Shown: positions 44,415-52,724 of the stretch, piece after piece
Position numbering within the stretch: the stretch's first letter is position 1
How the letters are laid out: each line of letters opens with the position of its first letter
Assembly: GCF_916858675.1 (NCBI RefSeq)
Contig: NZ_CAKASM010000011.1
Coordinates: 36,856 to 100,855 of the forward strand
Origin: Sphingomonas sp. Leaf21
Lineage (GTDB): Bacteria; Pseudomonadota; Alphaproteobacteria; Sphingomonadales; Sphingomonadaceae
DNA: 64,000 bases
Direction of reading: 5' to 3'
The notes under the pieces: generated by a model
The model's database searches: none
The model's input: only the letters and a program-made list of their open reading frames with translations
What the model was told of the DNA's origin: nothing
Program-made: the position numbers and the translations under genes

Positions 44415-45482
44415 ATGTCGCTTACCGATCATCACCAGCAGCATCTGCCACCCGAGGAGGTGGTGACCTTTCACGATCGGGCAAGCGGCGCGCACGGCAT
44501 CATCGCGCTCCATTCGACGGGGCTGGGCCCTGCGGCGGGCGGATGTCGGCTTTGGCGCTATCCCGACCATCATACCGCGACGCTCGACGCGCTGCGGCTG
44601 GCCGAGGGCATGGCGCTCAAGAATGCTCTGGCGGATCTGCCCTTTGGCGGCGGCAAGGCGGTGATCTGCCTGCCCGACGGACCATTTGATCGCGCGGCGC
44701 TGTTCCAGGCGTTCGGACGCGAAGTGGCGGCGCTCAAGGGCCGCTACGTCACCGCCGAGGATGTCGGCACGAGCGTCGCCGACATGACCGAGGTCGCCAC
44801 CCGCACGCGCCATGTCGCGGGGCTGGCTGCCAGGGGCACACGGCCCGGCGGCGACCCCTCGCCATGGACCGCCCTCGGCGTGCTACGGGCGATGCGCGTC
44901 GCGGTCCGTCATCGGCTCGGTGCCGACCTGTCCGACGTCACGGTCGGCGTGCAGGGGCTGGGCCATGTCGGCTATGCGCTTTGCGAGCGTCTGCACGAAG
45001 CAGGTGCCAGGCTGGTCGTCGCCGAACCGCGCAGCGACGTGGCGGCACGCGCCGCCGACCGGTTCGGCGCGATGGTGATGAGCAGCCGCGCGCTGCTATC
45101 GGCACGGGTCGACGTCCTCGCGCCCTGTGCGCTGGGGGCCTTCCTGAACGCCGCGACGGTCGCCGGGCTGAAAGCGTCGGTGGTGTGCGGCGCGGCCAAT
45201 AATCAGCTGGCCGAGGATGACATGGCGGTTCGACTGGCCGATCGCGATGTGTTCTACGCGCCCGACTTCCTCGTCAATGCCGGTGGGATCGTTAATGTCG
45301 CGGGCGAATATCTCGGCTGGCGCGACGCCGATGTCCGCCAGAGGGTGATGGCGATAGGGCAGCGGATGGTCGACGTCCTCGCGCAGGCCGAGCGGACCGG
45401 AACCACCCCGCATCACGCGGCCCGCACGATCGCGCTGGACCGGATCGCCCACACACCGCGGGCACAGGCGAAGGCGGCTTGA
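44415..45482 (+). CDS. Leucine/phenylalanine-type (Glu/Leu/Phe/Val) amino-acid dehydrogenase
   Basis: 355 residues, NAD-dependent oxidative deamination of a hydrophobic amino acid. Motifs are GLGPAAGGCRLWRYP, the catalytic Lys region EGMALKNALADLPFGGGKAVI, YVTAEDVGTSVADM, and the Rossmann GVQGLGHVGYALCERL. CGAANNQLAEDD matches leucine/phenylalanine dehydrogenases rather than glutamate dehydrogenase. The substrate cannot be fixed by eye. Regulated probably by the divergent Lrp-type protein; stands alone. Confidence 0.92.
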   Translation: MSLTDHHQQHLPPEEVVTFHDRASGAHGIIALHSTGLGPAAGGCRLWRYPDHHTATLDALRLAEGMALKNALADLPFGGGKAVICLPDGPFDRAALFQAFGREVAALKGRYVTAEDVGTSVADMTEVATRTRHVAGLAARGTRPGGDPSPWTALGVLRAMRVAVRHRLGADLSDVTVGVQGLGHVGYALCERLHEAGARLVVAEPRSDVAARAADRFGAMVMSSRALLSARVDVLAPCALGAFLNAATVAGLKASVVCGAANNQLAEDDMAVRLADRDVFYAPDFLVNAGGIVNVAGEYLGWRDADVRQRVMAIGQRMVDVLAQAERTGTTPHHAARTIALDRIAHTPRAQAKAA

Positions 45483-45541
45483 GCCCCCTCCCCTCCCCTC
45501 TGGACAGGGGGAGAGGGGGGCGAAACCATCCTCGGCGCTGA

Positions 45542-46015
45542 TCAGGGGTTCTGCGGTTCGCTCTGGCGTTGCCGGTCCGCGTTGATCGCGCGGTTTTCCC
45601 GTGCGCGCTGGACGAAGCAGCCGGTCGAGCCGCCCGCGCCGACCGCCGAACAGCTACCGATGCTGTTGACGCCGACGCCTTCGTTGATCGTGCCGGTCGC
45701 CCGTGCCGCCCAGCTTTCATTCTCGGGCGTCACCTGAAGCTCGCGCAGTTCCTTGGGGACGCGGAACTGTTCCTCGGCGCCGCGTCGCACGCAGACGACG
45801 ATCTCGTTACCGTTATTGTCGGTCGGGCAGCGCTCGTTGCCGAACAGCGTCAGGACGCCGTTGATCGGCGCGTTGCGCGATACTTCGCCCGGCGCCTCGA
45901 TCGGCTTGACCTTCATCGCGCCGGGCGCGGCGACCTGCTGCGCCAGCGCGGGCCCGCCTGCCAGCATCAGGCCGAAGCCCGCCAGCGCCGTCATGCGCCA
46001 TGTCTGGTGGATCAT
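45542..46015 (-). CDS. Secreted hypothetical protein with cysteine-containing core
   Basis: 157 residues with a signal peptide ending in GGPALAQ. The mature part has NERCPTDNNGNEIVVCVRR and GSCSAVGAGGSTGCFVQRAREN, four cysteines that could form two disulfides in the periplasm, then a polar tail. No recognised domain. It is the last gene of the long minus-strand chain, 23 nt after coq7. The 59-bp gap downstream contains CCCCTCCCCTCC / GGGGGAGAGGGG hairpin-forming sequence. Confidence 0.75.
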   Translation of the reverse strand: MIHQTWRMTALAGFGLMLAGGPALAQQVAAPGAMKVKPIEAPGEVSRNAPINGVLTLFGNERCPTDNNGNEIVVCVRRGAEEQFRVPKELRELQVTPENESWAARATGTINEGVGVNSIGSCSAVGAGGSTGCFVQRARENRAINADRQRQSEPQNP

Positions 46016-46038
46016 CCTCTCTCTCCCGCTCGTCCGCG

Positions 46039-46581
46039 TCAGACGCGCTTGGCCGCGGCGATCGCGACCTTGCAGCCTGCCCGGATCAATCCAAACAGCA
46101 TCGGATAGGCGATCGCCTCCTCCGCGCCCGCGCCCAGCGCATGGTCGCGATGCTCCAGCTCCTCGGCCTGGAAATCGGCGATCGCATTCGACAATTCGGG
46201 GTCGCTGTCGCCCAGCTCGTCGAGCTGCGCCTGGTAATGCCTGTCGATCTCGGTCTCGACCGCCGCGGTACAGGCCATCGCCGCCTTCGGCCCGATCGCC
46301 GCGGTGATCGCGCCAAGCGCGAAACCCGCCTTGTCCCAGAAGGGCTGGAACAGCGTCGGTCGCACCCGGCGCTCGGCGATCATCCGGTCGAAAAAGGCGC
46401 GGTGGCGCTCTTCCTGTTCCGCCATGTGATGGATGGCGCGGGCAAAGGGGTGCCGGTCGCCCAGCACCGCGAGCTGCCCCGCATAGATGCGGGTCGCGCC
46501 ATATTCCCCGGCCTGATCGACCCGGACCATCGCCTTCATCGGTTCGCGCCGGTCGCCCGGCATCCAGCGAAGCTGGCTCAT
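46039..46581 (-). CDS. coq7: 3-demethoxyubiquinol 3-hydroxylase (Coq7)
   Basis: Di-iron hydroxylase acting late in ubiquinone biosynthesis. It has 180 residues. The ferritin-like repeats carry DQAGEYGATRIY, HMAEQEERHRAFF, AVETEIDRHY and EELEHRDHALG, giving the Glu/His iron ligands. Its ATG overlaps the dsbB stop (ATGA). Linkage to dsbB makes sense, since DsbB passes electrons to ubiquinone. Confidence 0.94.
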   Translation of the reverse strand: MSQLRWMPGDRREPMKAMVRVDQAGEYGATRIYAGQLAVLGDRHPFARAIHHMAEQEERHRAFFDRMIAERRVRPTLFQPFWDKAGFALGAITAAIGPKAAMACTAAVETEIDRHYQAQLDELGDSDPELSNAIADFQAEELEHRDHALGAGAEEAIAYPMLFGLIRAGCKVAIAAAKRV

Positions 46582-47072
46582 CGTGCCTTCCTCATCAACA
46601 CCAGGATCGCCGCCGCGCCGCCGAGCGAGAAGATCGCGTTGAACCCGGCCAGCGAAATCCCGCCCAGGGTCCATTGCGCCACGTCGCAGCGGATGACCGG
46701 CGCCTTCAAAATGGCGTTCAGCCGGTCGGCCGCGGAGCCTCCCGAAAAATCCACGGTCGAGGTGCAGGCGGTGAAGCCCTGCCACCAGCCATATTCGACC
46801 CCGGCATGGGCGACACCGATGGCCCCCGACACTGCGATCAACAACGCGGCGAGGACGACAAGCGATCCCCGGATGCTGCGCTGGGCGACGAAGAAGGCGG
46901 CGAAGGCTGGCACCAGCGCGGCGTAATGCGGCCAGCGCTGCCAATGGCACATCTCGCACGGGTAGAGGCCGCCGAACAACTGGCTGCCCCAGGCCCCCGC
47001 GAGCAGCGCCAGCGGCAGGAAGAAGGCGATCAGGTTCGCGCGTGTCTCGTTGCGGGTGCGGGGGGTGGCCAT
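46578..47072 (-). CDS. dsbB: Disulfide bond formation protein B
   Basis: Inner-membrane quinone reductase that reoxidises DsbA. It has 164 residues and four membrane helices. The first Cys pair is in LYPCEMCHWQRW (Cys39, Cys42), and the second in FTACTSTVDF and VIRCDVAQW. It starts 2 nt after the ctpA stop and overlaps coq7, so these three genes are cotranscribed. No dsbA lies in the window. Confidence 0.93.
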   Translation of the reverse strand: MATPRTRNETRANLIAFFLPLALLAGAWGSQLFGGLYPCEMCHWQRWPHYAALVPAFAAFFVAQRSIRGSLVVLAALLIAVSGAIGVAHAGVEYGWWQGFTACTSTVDFSGGSAADRLNAILKAPVIRCDVAQWTLGGISLAGFNAIFSLGGAAAILVLMRKAR

Positions 47073-47074
47073 CG

Positions 47075-48439
47075 TCACTTCACCGGCGGCTTGGTGGCGG
47101 CGGCGACCTGCGCGGGACCGCCCAGCCGCGCGATGGTCTTGAGCGCATAGTAAAGCTGGAAGTCCTCGATCCCCTGCTTCTTGAGCGCTTCGGGCGTCAT
47201 GGCGAAGCGGGGATCGGGCTTGGTGTCCTCTTCGAGGATCGCATTGTCGGCCTTCACCTCGTTGATGAGGTGGCGGCGCAGATCGGCCTCGCGGAAAACG
47301 GGGCGGGTCTTGTAGTCGGGATCGGAAATCTCCGGCACCTTGATGTCGGGCTCGATCCCGCCCTCCTGCACCGAACGGCCCGACGGCGTGTAGTAGCGCG
47401 CGGTGGTCAGGCGAAGCGCCGTCTCCGGCCCCAGCGGCAACAGCGTCTGGACCGAGCCCTTGCCGAAGCTGCGCTCGCCCATCACCAGCGCGCGGTGATG
47501 ATCCTGCAGCGCGCCCGCGACGATCTCCGATGCCGAGGCGGTTCCGGAGTTGGTCAGCACGATCACCGGCAGGCCATGGGCATCGTCGCCGGGCTTGGCA
47601 TAATAGCGCTCGATATCCGACTTCTCGCGGCCGCGCTGCGACACGATCTCGCCATGATCGAGGAAGGCGTCGCTGACCGCGATCGCCTGGGTCAGCAGGC
47701 CGCCGCCATTGTCGCGCAGGTCGACGACATAGCCCAGCGGACGGTGGCCCAGCGACTTGTCGATCGCCATGATCGCCGCGCGCGTGTCGGCGCCGGTATT
47801 CTCGGAGAAGGTGTTGATGTTGATGTACCCGACATCGCCGCGCACCTCCCACTTCACCGGACGCTGGACGATGACCTCGCGGGTCAGCGTCAGCTCGATC
47901 GGCTTGTCGCGACCGGGGCGGACGATGGTCAGCTTGATCTTGGTGCCGGGCTTGCCCCGCATCTGGCCGATCGCCTCGTCCAGCGACTGGCCGTAGATCA
48001 GCTTGCCGTCGATATGGGTGATGTAATCGCCCGACTTCACCCCCGCGCGACCGGCTGGCGTGTCCTCCTGCGGCGCGATGACCTTGATCGCGCCATCCTC
48101 CATCGAGACGGTCAGGCCCAGCCCGCCATAATTGCCCTCGGTCTGGATCTTGAGATTGTCGAAGTCGAGCGCGTCGACATAGCTGCTATGCGGGTCGAGC
48201 GCCGCCAGCATCCCCTGGATCGCGCCCTTGATCAGCGTGTCGTCGTCGACCTTGTCCACATAATCGGCCTTGATCCGGTTGTAGACGTCGAGGAACCGGT
48301 CGAACTGGCGGACCGTGGAACTGTCGACCGCCGCCATCGCGGAGGTGGTGATCGGCACCATGGCCAGCGCGCCGACGATGGCAGTAGCAGTCAGAAGCGG
48401 ACGTTTCGGAAGCGAGGGTCGTGAGAACGAGCTGGGCAT
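47075..48439 (-). CDS. ctpA: Carboxyl-terminal processing protease (S41)
   Basis: Periplasmic PDZ serine protease, 454 residues. It has an N-terminal export segment (LLTATAIVGALAMVPITTSAMA), a PDZ domain around residues 90-175 (IKVIAPQEDTPAGRAGVKSGDYITHIDG), and the S41 core with VDLRDNGGGLL. The catalytic Ser is in NSGTASASEIVAGAL and the Lys in RSFGKGSVQT. The C-terminal extension is usual for CtpA. MPSSFSRPS, preceded by AGGA, is chosen over a start 22 codons earlier. It follows the EnvC-like gene after 149 bp. Confidence 0.94.
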   Translation of the reverse strand: MPSSFSRPSLPKRPLLTATAIVGALAMVPITTSAMAAVDSSTVRQFDRFLDVYNRIKADYVDKVDDDTLIKGAIQGMLAALDPHSSYVDALDFDNLKIQTEGNYGGLGLTVSMEDGAIKVIAPQEDTPAGRAGVKSGDYITHIDGKLIYGQSLDEAIGQMRGKPGTKIKLTIVRPGRDKPIELTLTREVIVQRPVKWEVRGDVGYININTFSENTGADTRAAIMAIDKSLGHRPLGYVVDLRDNGGGLLTQAIAVSDAFLDHGEIVSQRGREKSDIERYYAKPGDDAHGLPVIVLTNSGTASASEIVAGALQDHHRALVMGERSFGKGSVQTLLPLGPETALRLTTARYYTPSGRSVQEGGIEPDIKVPEISDPDYKTRPVFREADLRRHLINEVKADNAILEEDTKPDPRFAMTPEALKKQGIEDFQLYYALKTIARLGGPAQVAAATKPPVK

Positions 48440-48588
48440 CGAGGGTCCTGGACCAGAAAAGCAGACCGCCTGTGTAGCGGGAAGCCGCGTCCATTCAAAG
48501 CGCAACCGTGCTGAACCGGGGCTGAGCGGGATGGGCTTGGCGGATCATGGGTGGTGCGGGTTGCCCCGCCCGCTCCCCCAGCCCATCC

Positions 48589-49749
48589 TCACCCCAGGAT
48601 CGCGGCGATATCCATCGGTCGGCCGTCGCGCCCCAACTCCACCGTCACCCGCGGATCGGCGCCCGCGCGGCCGCGCCCGGCCTGGCCCAATACCGCCCCA
48701 GCGGCGACCCGCTGGCCGGCGCGCACCGCGATCGCCCCAAGTCCGGTGATCAGGCTGGTCCAGCCCGCGCCGTGGTTCACGATGACGATCCCGCCATAGC
48801 CCCGGAACGGCGCGGCATAGCGGACCTCACCGGCCGCCGGGGCGATCACCGGCGCATGAGGGACCGTGGTCAGCGTGATCCCCCGCGCCCGCACGCCCGA
48901 GTCCGAAATCTCGCCAAAGCCCCCCGCGACCCGCCCCGCGACGGGCAGGCGGTAGGTTCCCGCGGCGATGACCGGTCCGTTGACGCCCGGATCGAGCGGC
49001 CGGGCGATCGGCCCGGCGAGCGCGCGCAGGTCGCCCTCGGTGGCGCGCGCCTCACCGCGTTCGGCCATGCGGTCGACGATATCGCGCGCGGCCTCCCCCA
49101 ACGCGATCGCGCGATTGGATTCGTCCACTGCCACCTGGCCCAGCGCATCGGCACGGCCCCGGTGGCGCGCCTCCAGCCCGGCGAGCACCTGGCGCTCGGC
49201 CTCCAGCCTCGCCGTCGTGGTGGCCAGCGCTCGCGCCGCCACGGTCATCTGCGCCTGCACCCGGCGGGTCGCGGCCAGTTCGCCACGGACCGTCGCGGAG
49301 CGCGCGGCGATGACCGGCGACACGGTGCCGAACACCGCGCGAACGTGCGCGAGATCGGCGATCGTCCCCGGTTGCGCCACCGCCGCCATCGGGGGGCGCG
49401 CCGCCATGCTCTGCATCGCCGCCAGCAGATGCGCGAGCGGCGCCTGCGCCTCGGCCAGACGCGCCTGTTGCCGCGCCAGCAGCCCAGCGACCAGATCGAC
49501 CCGCGCGCGCGCCGCCGTCACTTCCGCCTCGGCCGCCGCGACACGCGCCGCCATGGCGCGCTCGCGGACCTGTGCGGCGGTCGCGGCGTCGCGCTCGGCA
49601 CCCGCCTGTCGCTCGAGCCCTGCCGCCCGCGCCTGCGCCGCCGCAGCGCCAGCCCTCGCATCGGCCAGACGGCGCTGGTCGCCAGCGATGTCGGTCGCCC
49701 CGAGCAGCGCCAGCCCCGCCATCGCCCATGCGCCATGACGGAACGCCAC
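48589..49749 (-). CDS. EnvC-like murein hydrolase activator (degenerate M23/LytM)
   Basis: 386 residues: a signal-like N terminus, a long Ala/Arg-rich coiled coil (about 25-230), and a C-terminal LytM domain (about 270-386). The zinc ligands of active M23 enzymes are replaced: the HxxxD position reads RGITL, the catalytic HLH reads RVT (DPRVTVELGRDG), and the usual YxH loop reads LITGLG. This is the pattern of EnvC/NlpD-type activators of amidases, not a working hydrolase. GTG start 4 nt after the rlmH stop. Confidence 0.88.
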   Translation of the reverse strand: MAFRHGAWAMAGLALLGATDIAGDQRRLADARAGAAAAQARAAGLERQAGAERDAATAAQVRERAMAARVAAAEAEVTAARARVDLVAGLLARQQARLAEAQAPLAHLLAAMQSMAARPPMAAVAQPGTIADLAHVRAVFGTVSPVIAARSATVRGELAATRRVQAQMTVAARALATTTARLEAERQVLAGLEARHRGRADALGQVAVDESNRAIALGEAARDIVDRMAERGEARATEGDLRALAGPIARPLDPGVNGPVIAAGTYRLPVAGRVAGGFGEISDSGVRARGITLTTVPHAPVIAPAAGEVRYAAPFRGYGGIVIVNHGAGWTSLITGLGAIAVRAGQRVAAGAVLGQAGRGRAGADPRVTVELGRDGRPMDIAAILG

Positions 49750-49753
49750 GTGC

Positions 49754-50176
49754 CTAGCCCTCGCGGTGATAGGGGTGATTGGCGAGGATGCTGGTCGCGC
49801 GGAACAGCTGTTCGGCCAGCATCGCGCGCGCGATCATGTGCGGCCAGGTGGCGCGGCCATAGGAGATCAGCAGGTCGGCCCGCGCGCGGTCGGCATCGTC
49901 GAACCCGTCCGCCGCGCCGATCATGAAGCGGCACTCCCGCACGCCATCGTCACGCCAGCGCTCCAGCCGACGCGCGAAGTCCATCGAGGACAGGTTCTCG
50001 CCCTTCTCGTCCATCAGGACCAGCCGCCCCTGCCCCTCCAGCGGGGGCACCCTGCCGCCGGTGTCGGGGAGTTCGGTCACCTTGGTCGGCCAGCCGATCC
50101 GCTTGATATAGCGATCGACCAGCTCTGCCTCGGGCGACCGGCCGATCCGCCCGCGCGCGACGATATGCAGCAGCAC
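49754..50176 (-). CDS. rlmH: 23S rRNA (pseudouridine1915-N3)-methyltransferase
   Basis: SPOUT methyltransferase acting on helix 69 of 23S rRNA in the assembled ribosome. It has 140 residues; GQGRLVLMDEKGENLSSMDFA and the knot motif FMIGAADGFDDADR are visible, as is the C-terminal LAEQLFRATSILANHPYHR. GTG start. Pairing with rsfS upstream (17 nt) is conserved across bacteria. Confidence 0.95.
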   Translation of the reverse strand: MLLHIVARGRIGRSPEAELVDRYIKRIGWPTKVTELPDTGGRVPPLEGQGRLVLMDEKGENLSSMDFARRLERWRDDGVRECRFMIGAADGFDDADRARADLLISYGRATWPHMIARAMLAEQLFRATSILANHPYHREG

Positions 50177-50193
50177 GGGCGGGCGCGCCTATG

Positions 50194-50598
50194 TCAGAGC
50201 TGGCGGTCGGCCGGGCTGGCAGGCGGAGTCGGCGCATCGCCGAACGCCCACATGCGTTCCAGATTGTAGAAGGTGCGCACCTCGGGACGGAACAGGTGGA
50301 CGATCACGTCGTTCGCGTCGATCAACACCCAGTCGGCGGTCGGCAGCCCCTCGATCCGCACCGAGCGGCCGAACTCGGCCTTGATCTTCTCGGCGAGCTT
50401 CATCGCCATCGAGGCGACCTGCCGGGTCGAACGACCGCTGGCGATCACCATGAAATCTGCGATCGACGACTTGCCCGCGAGCGGGATCGAGATCGTCTCC
50501 ACCGCCTGGTCGTCGTCGAGCGAGGCGAGAATGAGGCGGTGAAGCGCCTCCACCTCGGCAGGATCGGACGGACGCGGCGATTGCGGGGAAGTGGCCAA
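50194..50598 (-). CDS. rsfS: Ribosome silencing factor
   Basis: Binds uL14 on the 50S subunit and blocks subunit joining in starvation. It has 134 residues with the DUF143 core: KSSIADFMVIASGRSTRQVASMA, WVLIDANDVIVHLFRPEVRTFYNLERMW. Start codon is TTG, supported by AGGAG 5 nt upstream; no better ATG is near. Twelve nucleotides after nadD. Confidence 0.94.
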   Translation of the reverse strand: MATSPQSPRPSDPAEVEALHRLILASLDDDQAVETISIPLAGKSSIADFMVIASGRSTRQVASMAMKLAEKIKAEFGRSVRIEGLPTADWVLIDANDVIVHLFRPEVRTFYNLERMWAFGDAPTPPASPADRQL

Positions 50599-50610
50599 GT
50601 GAGCTCCTGT

Positions 50611-51255
50611 TCAGGGGACGTTTCGGCCCATATGCCGAAACCAGTCCGGATCGCGGGCCCGAAGGCCCGTGGCGGAAGTCGGGTCGGGGCGGAAGCGCAA
50701 CAGCACGAAGGCCGGCAAACTCCACATCGTCCAGTTCTTCGCCTGGCCCGGACGCCTCTGGAAACGCCTGAACCAGCCCAGCGCGGGTGTCGCGTGGGCG
50801 GCGGCATTGTACCCCGGACGGCCGATAACCGCAATCGGGATCGCGCGGGCAATCGATCGCCACCCACGCCAGCGATGAAATTGCTCCAGATTGTCCTCGC
50901 CCATCAGCCAGATGAAGGCATGGCCGGGATAGCGGCGCTGGACCCCCCGCACGGTGTCCAGCGTGTAGCGGGTGTGCAATTCCCGCTCGATCGCGCTCGC
51001 CCGGATCGGTGCGCGGCGCGCCGTCCGCTTCGCCGACGCCAGCCGCGCGACGAAGGGCGCCATGTCGGTCGCATCGTCCTTCAGCGGGTTGCCCGGCGAC
51101 ACCAGCCACCAGACTTCGTCCAGGTCCAGCGCGCGTATCGCGTCGAGCGTGATGCGGCGATGGCCGCCATGGGCGGGGTTGAACGACCCGCCAAGCAGCC
51201 CGATCCTCAACCCCCGTTCCCGGCGCGAACCTGCCCCGTACCGCGTCCGACCCAT
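50611..51255 (-). CDS. nadD: Nicotinate-nucleotide adenylyltransferase
   Basis: Forms deamido-NAD from nicotinate mononucleotide and ATP. The nucleotidyltransferase signature is [32 protein letters not shown] follows. The ATG at 51255 gives 214 residues but overlaps proA by 49 nt. A TTG at 51210 (TTGA overlapping the proA stop) would begin right at LRIGLLGG and give 199 residues. I cannot decide from the sequence; coupling to proA holds either way. Confidence 0.92.
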   Translation of the reverse strand: MGRTRYGAGSRRERGLRIGLLGGSFNPAHGGHRRITLDAIRALDLDEVWWLVSPGNPLKDDATDMAPFVARLASAKRTARRAPIRASAIERELHTRYTLDTVRGVQRRYPGHAFIWLMGEDNLEQFHRWRGWRSIARAIPIAVIGRPGYNAAAHATPALGWFRRFQRRPGQAKNWTMWSLPAFVLLRFRPDPTSATGLRARDPDWFRHMGRNVP

Positions 51256-52481
51256 TTATACGTCGTCAGCCCCTCCAGCGCGACCGGCCCGCGCGCGTGC
51301 AGCCGCCCGGTGGCGATGCCGATCTCCGCCCCCAGGCCAAATTCGCCGCCATCGGCGAACTGGGTCGAGGCGTTCCACAACACGATCGCGCTATCCACCT
51401 CCGCCAGGAAGCGTTCGGCGACGGCTTCGTCCTCGGCGATGATCGCGTCGGTATGGTGCGATCCGTGCGCGGCGATATGCGCCATCGCCCCCTCCACCCC
51501 GTCGACCAGCGCGACGCTGGCGATCGAATCGAGATATTCGGTGTCCCAGTCGTCGGGCGTCGCGGCCTCCAGGCCGGGGACGATCTCACGCACCGCCTCG
51601 TCACCGCGCACCGTGCAGCCTGCCCTGACCAGCGCATCGACCACCTCGGCGGCATGGCAGAAGGCCCGGTCGATCAACAGCGTCTCCATGGCGCCGCAAA
51701 TGCCGGTACGCCGCATCTTGGCATCGCGCACGACGCTGGCGGCCATCGCGTGATCGGCCGAGCCATCGACATAGACATGGTTGATCCCGTCGAGATGCGC
51801 CAGCACGGGCACCCGTGCCTCGGCCTGCACCCGCGCGACCAGGCTCTTGCCGCCACGCGGGATCAGCAGGTCGATCACCCCGTCCGCCGCCAGCATCGCC
51901 CCCACCGCCGCACGGTCGGTGGTCGGGACCAGCTGCACCGCGTCCGCAGGGCCGCCCGCCGCCGTCCAGCCGGTCACGAACGCCGCATGGAGCGCATGGT
52001 TGCTGTCCGCCGCCTCCGAACCGCCGCGCAGGATCGCGGCATTGCCCGCCATCGCACAGAGCGCGGCGGCGTCGATCGTCACATTGGGTCGGCTTTCATA
52101 GACGATGCCGATGACCCCCACCGGCACCCGGACGCGCGACAGGTGAAGGCCATTGGGCCGCGTGCGCTCGTCGATCCGCTCGCCGACCGGATCGGGGAGC
52201 GCCGCCACCGCCTCGACCGCGGCCGCGATACCGGCGATGCGCGCCTCGTCGAGGGTCAACCGGTCGAGCATGGCGGGCGAAAGGCCGTTCGCCGCGCCAG
52301 CTGCCACGTCGCGCGCATTGGCCTCCAGGATCGTCGGGGCCGCCTCGCGGATCGCCGAGGCGGCGGCGCGCAGCGCGCTCGCCTTCGCCTCGGTCGGCAT
52401 CCGCGCCAGCACCTTCGCGGCGGCGCGGGCTTTGGCGCCCATGTCGGCGATCAGGGCGGGAATGTCGTGTTGGTCGGCCAT
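51207..52481 (-). CDS. proA: Glutamate-5-semialdehyde dehydrogenase (gamma-glutamyl phosphate reductase)
   Basis: Second step of proline biosynthesis. It has 424 residues, usual length. Motifs are [17 protein letters not shown], the [10 protein letters not shown] loop, [17 protein letters not shown] with the catalytic Cys, and the C-terminal [13 protein letters not shown]. First gene of the nadD-rsfS-rlmH-envC-ctpA-dsbB-coq7 chain. No proB in the window. Upstream lies a repeat-filled gap shared with divergent glnD. Confidence 0.96.
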   Translation of the reverse strand: MADQHDIPALIADMGAKARAAAKVLARMPTEAKASALRAAASAIREAAPTILEANARDVAAGAANGLSPAMLDRLTLDEARIAGIAAAVEAVAALPDPVGERIDERTRPNGLHLSRVRVPVGVIGIVYESRPNVTIDAAALCAMAGNAAILRGGSEAADSNHALHAAFVTGWTAAGGPADAVQLVPTTDRAAVGAMLAADGVIDLLIPRGGKSLVARVQAEARVPVLAHLDGINHVYVDGSADHAMAASVVRDAKMRRTGICGAMETLLIDRAFCHAAEVVDALVRAGCTVRGDEAVREIVPGLEAATPDDWDTEYLDSIASVALVDGVEGAMAHIAAHGSHHTDAIIAEDEAVAERFLAEVDSAIVLWNASTQFADGGEFGLGAEIGIATGRLHARGPVALEGLTTYKWVGRGTGQVRAGNGG

Positions 52482-52548
52482 TTCGCGTCGCTAACATGGA
52501 CGGGCGGTGGGCCCAAGCATCCGAATCTTTGCTCGCGGAAAGGGCGGG

Positions 52549-52680
52549 CCCCTGCCCCTCCACCATGCTGCGCATGGTCCCCCTCCCCAAGCATAGCCTG
52601 GGGAGGAATGGGCCGCTCAAATCCTCCCCAGGCTGTGCCTGGGGAGGGGGACCGCGCCCGCAGGGCGTGGTGGAGGGGCA
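52549..52680. repeat. GC-rich intergenic repeat in the proA-glnD gap
   Basis: Contains CCCCTCCACCATGCTGCGCATGGTCCCCCTCCCC, the hairpin pair around CAAGCATAGCCTGGGGAGGA and TCCTCCCCAGGCTGTGCCTGGGG, and CCGCGCCCGCAGGGCGTGGTGGAGGGG. It belongs to the same family as 55477-56030. The 52482-52724 gap between divergent genes holds no ORF; both promoters must lie in or beside the repeat. Confidence 0.7.
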
Positions 52681-52724
52681 TATCCCCTCTCCATTTGTTC
52701 ATCCCGCCCCCCTATGGTGGCGCC

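Noticed and set aside
48589..49749. Active M23 metallopeptidase
   Set aside because: Zinc-ligand positions are replaced (RGITL, RVT, LITGLG), so an activator role is favoured.
51297..52724. Long open frame upstream of glnD, antisense to proA, giving a continuous 1390-codon ORF
   Set aside because: The added sequence is low-complexity Arg/Gly/Ala typical of the opposite strand of GC-rich genes; glnD similarity begins at the ATG at 52725.
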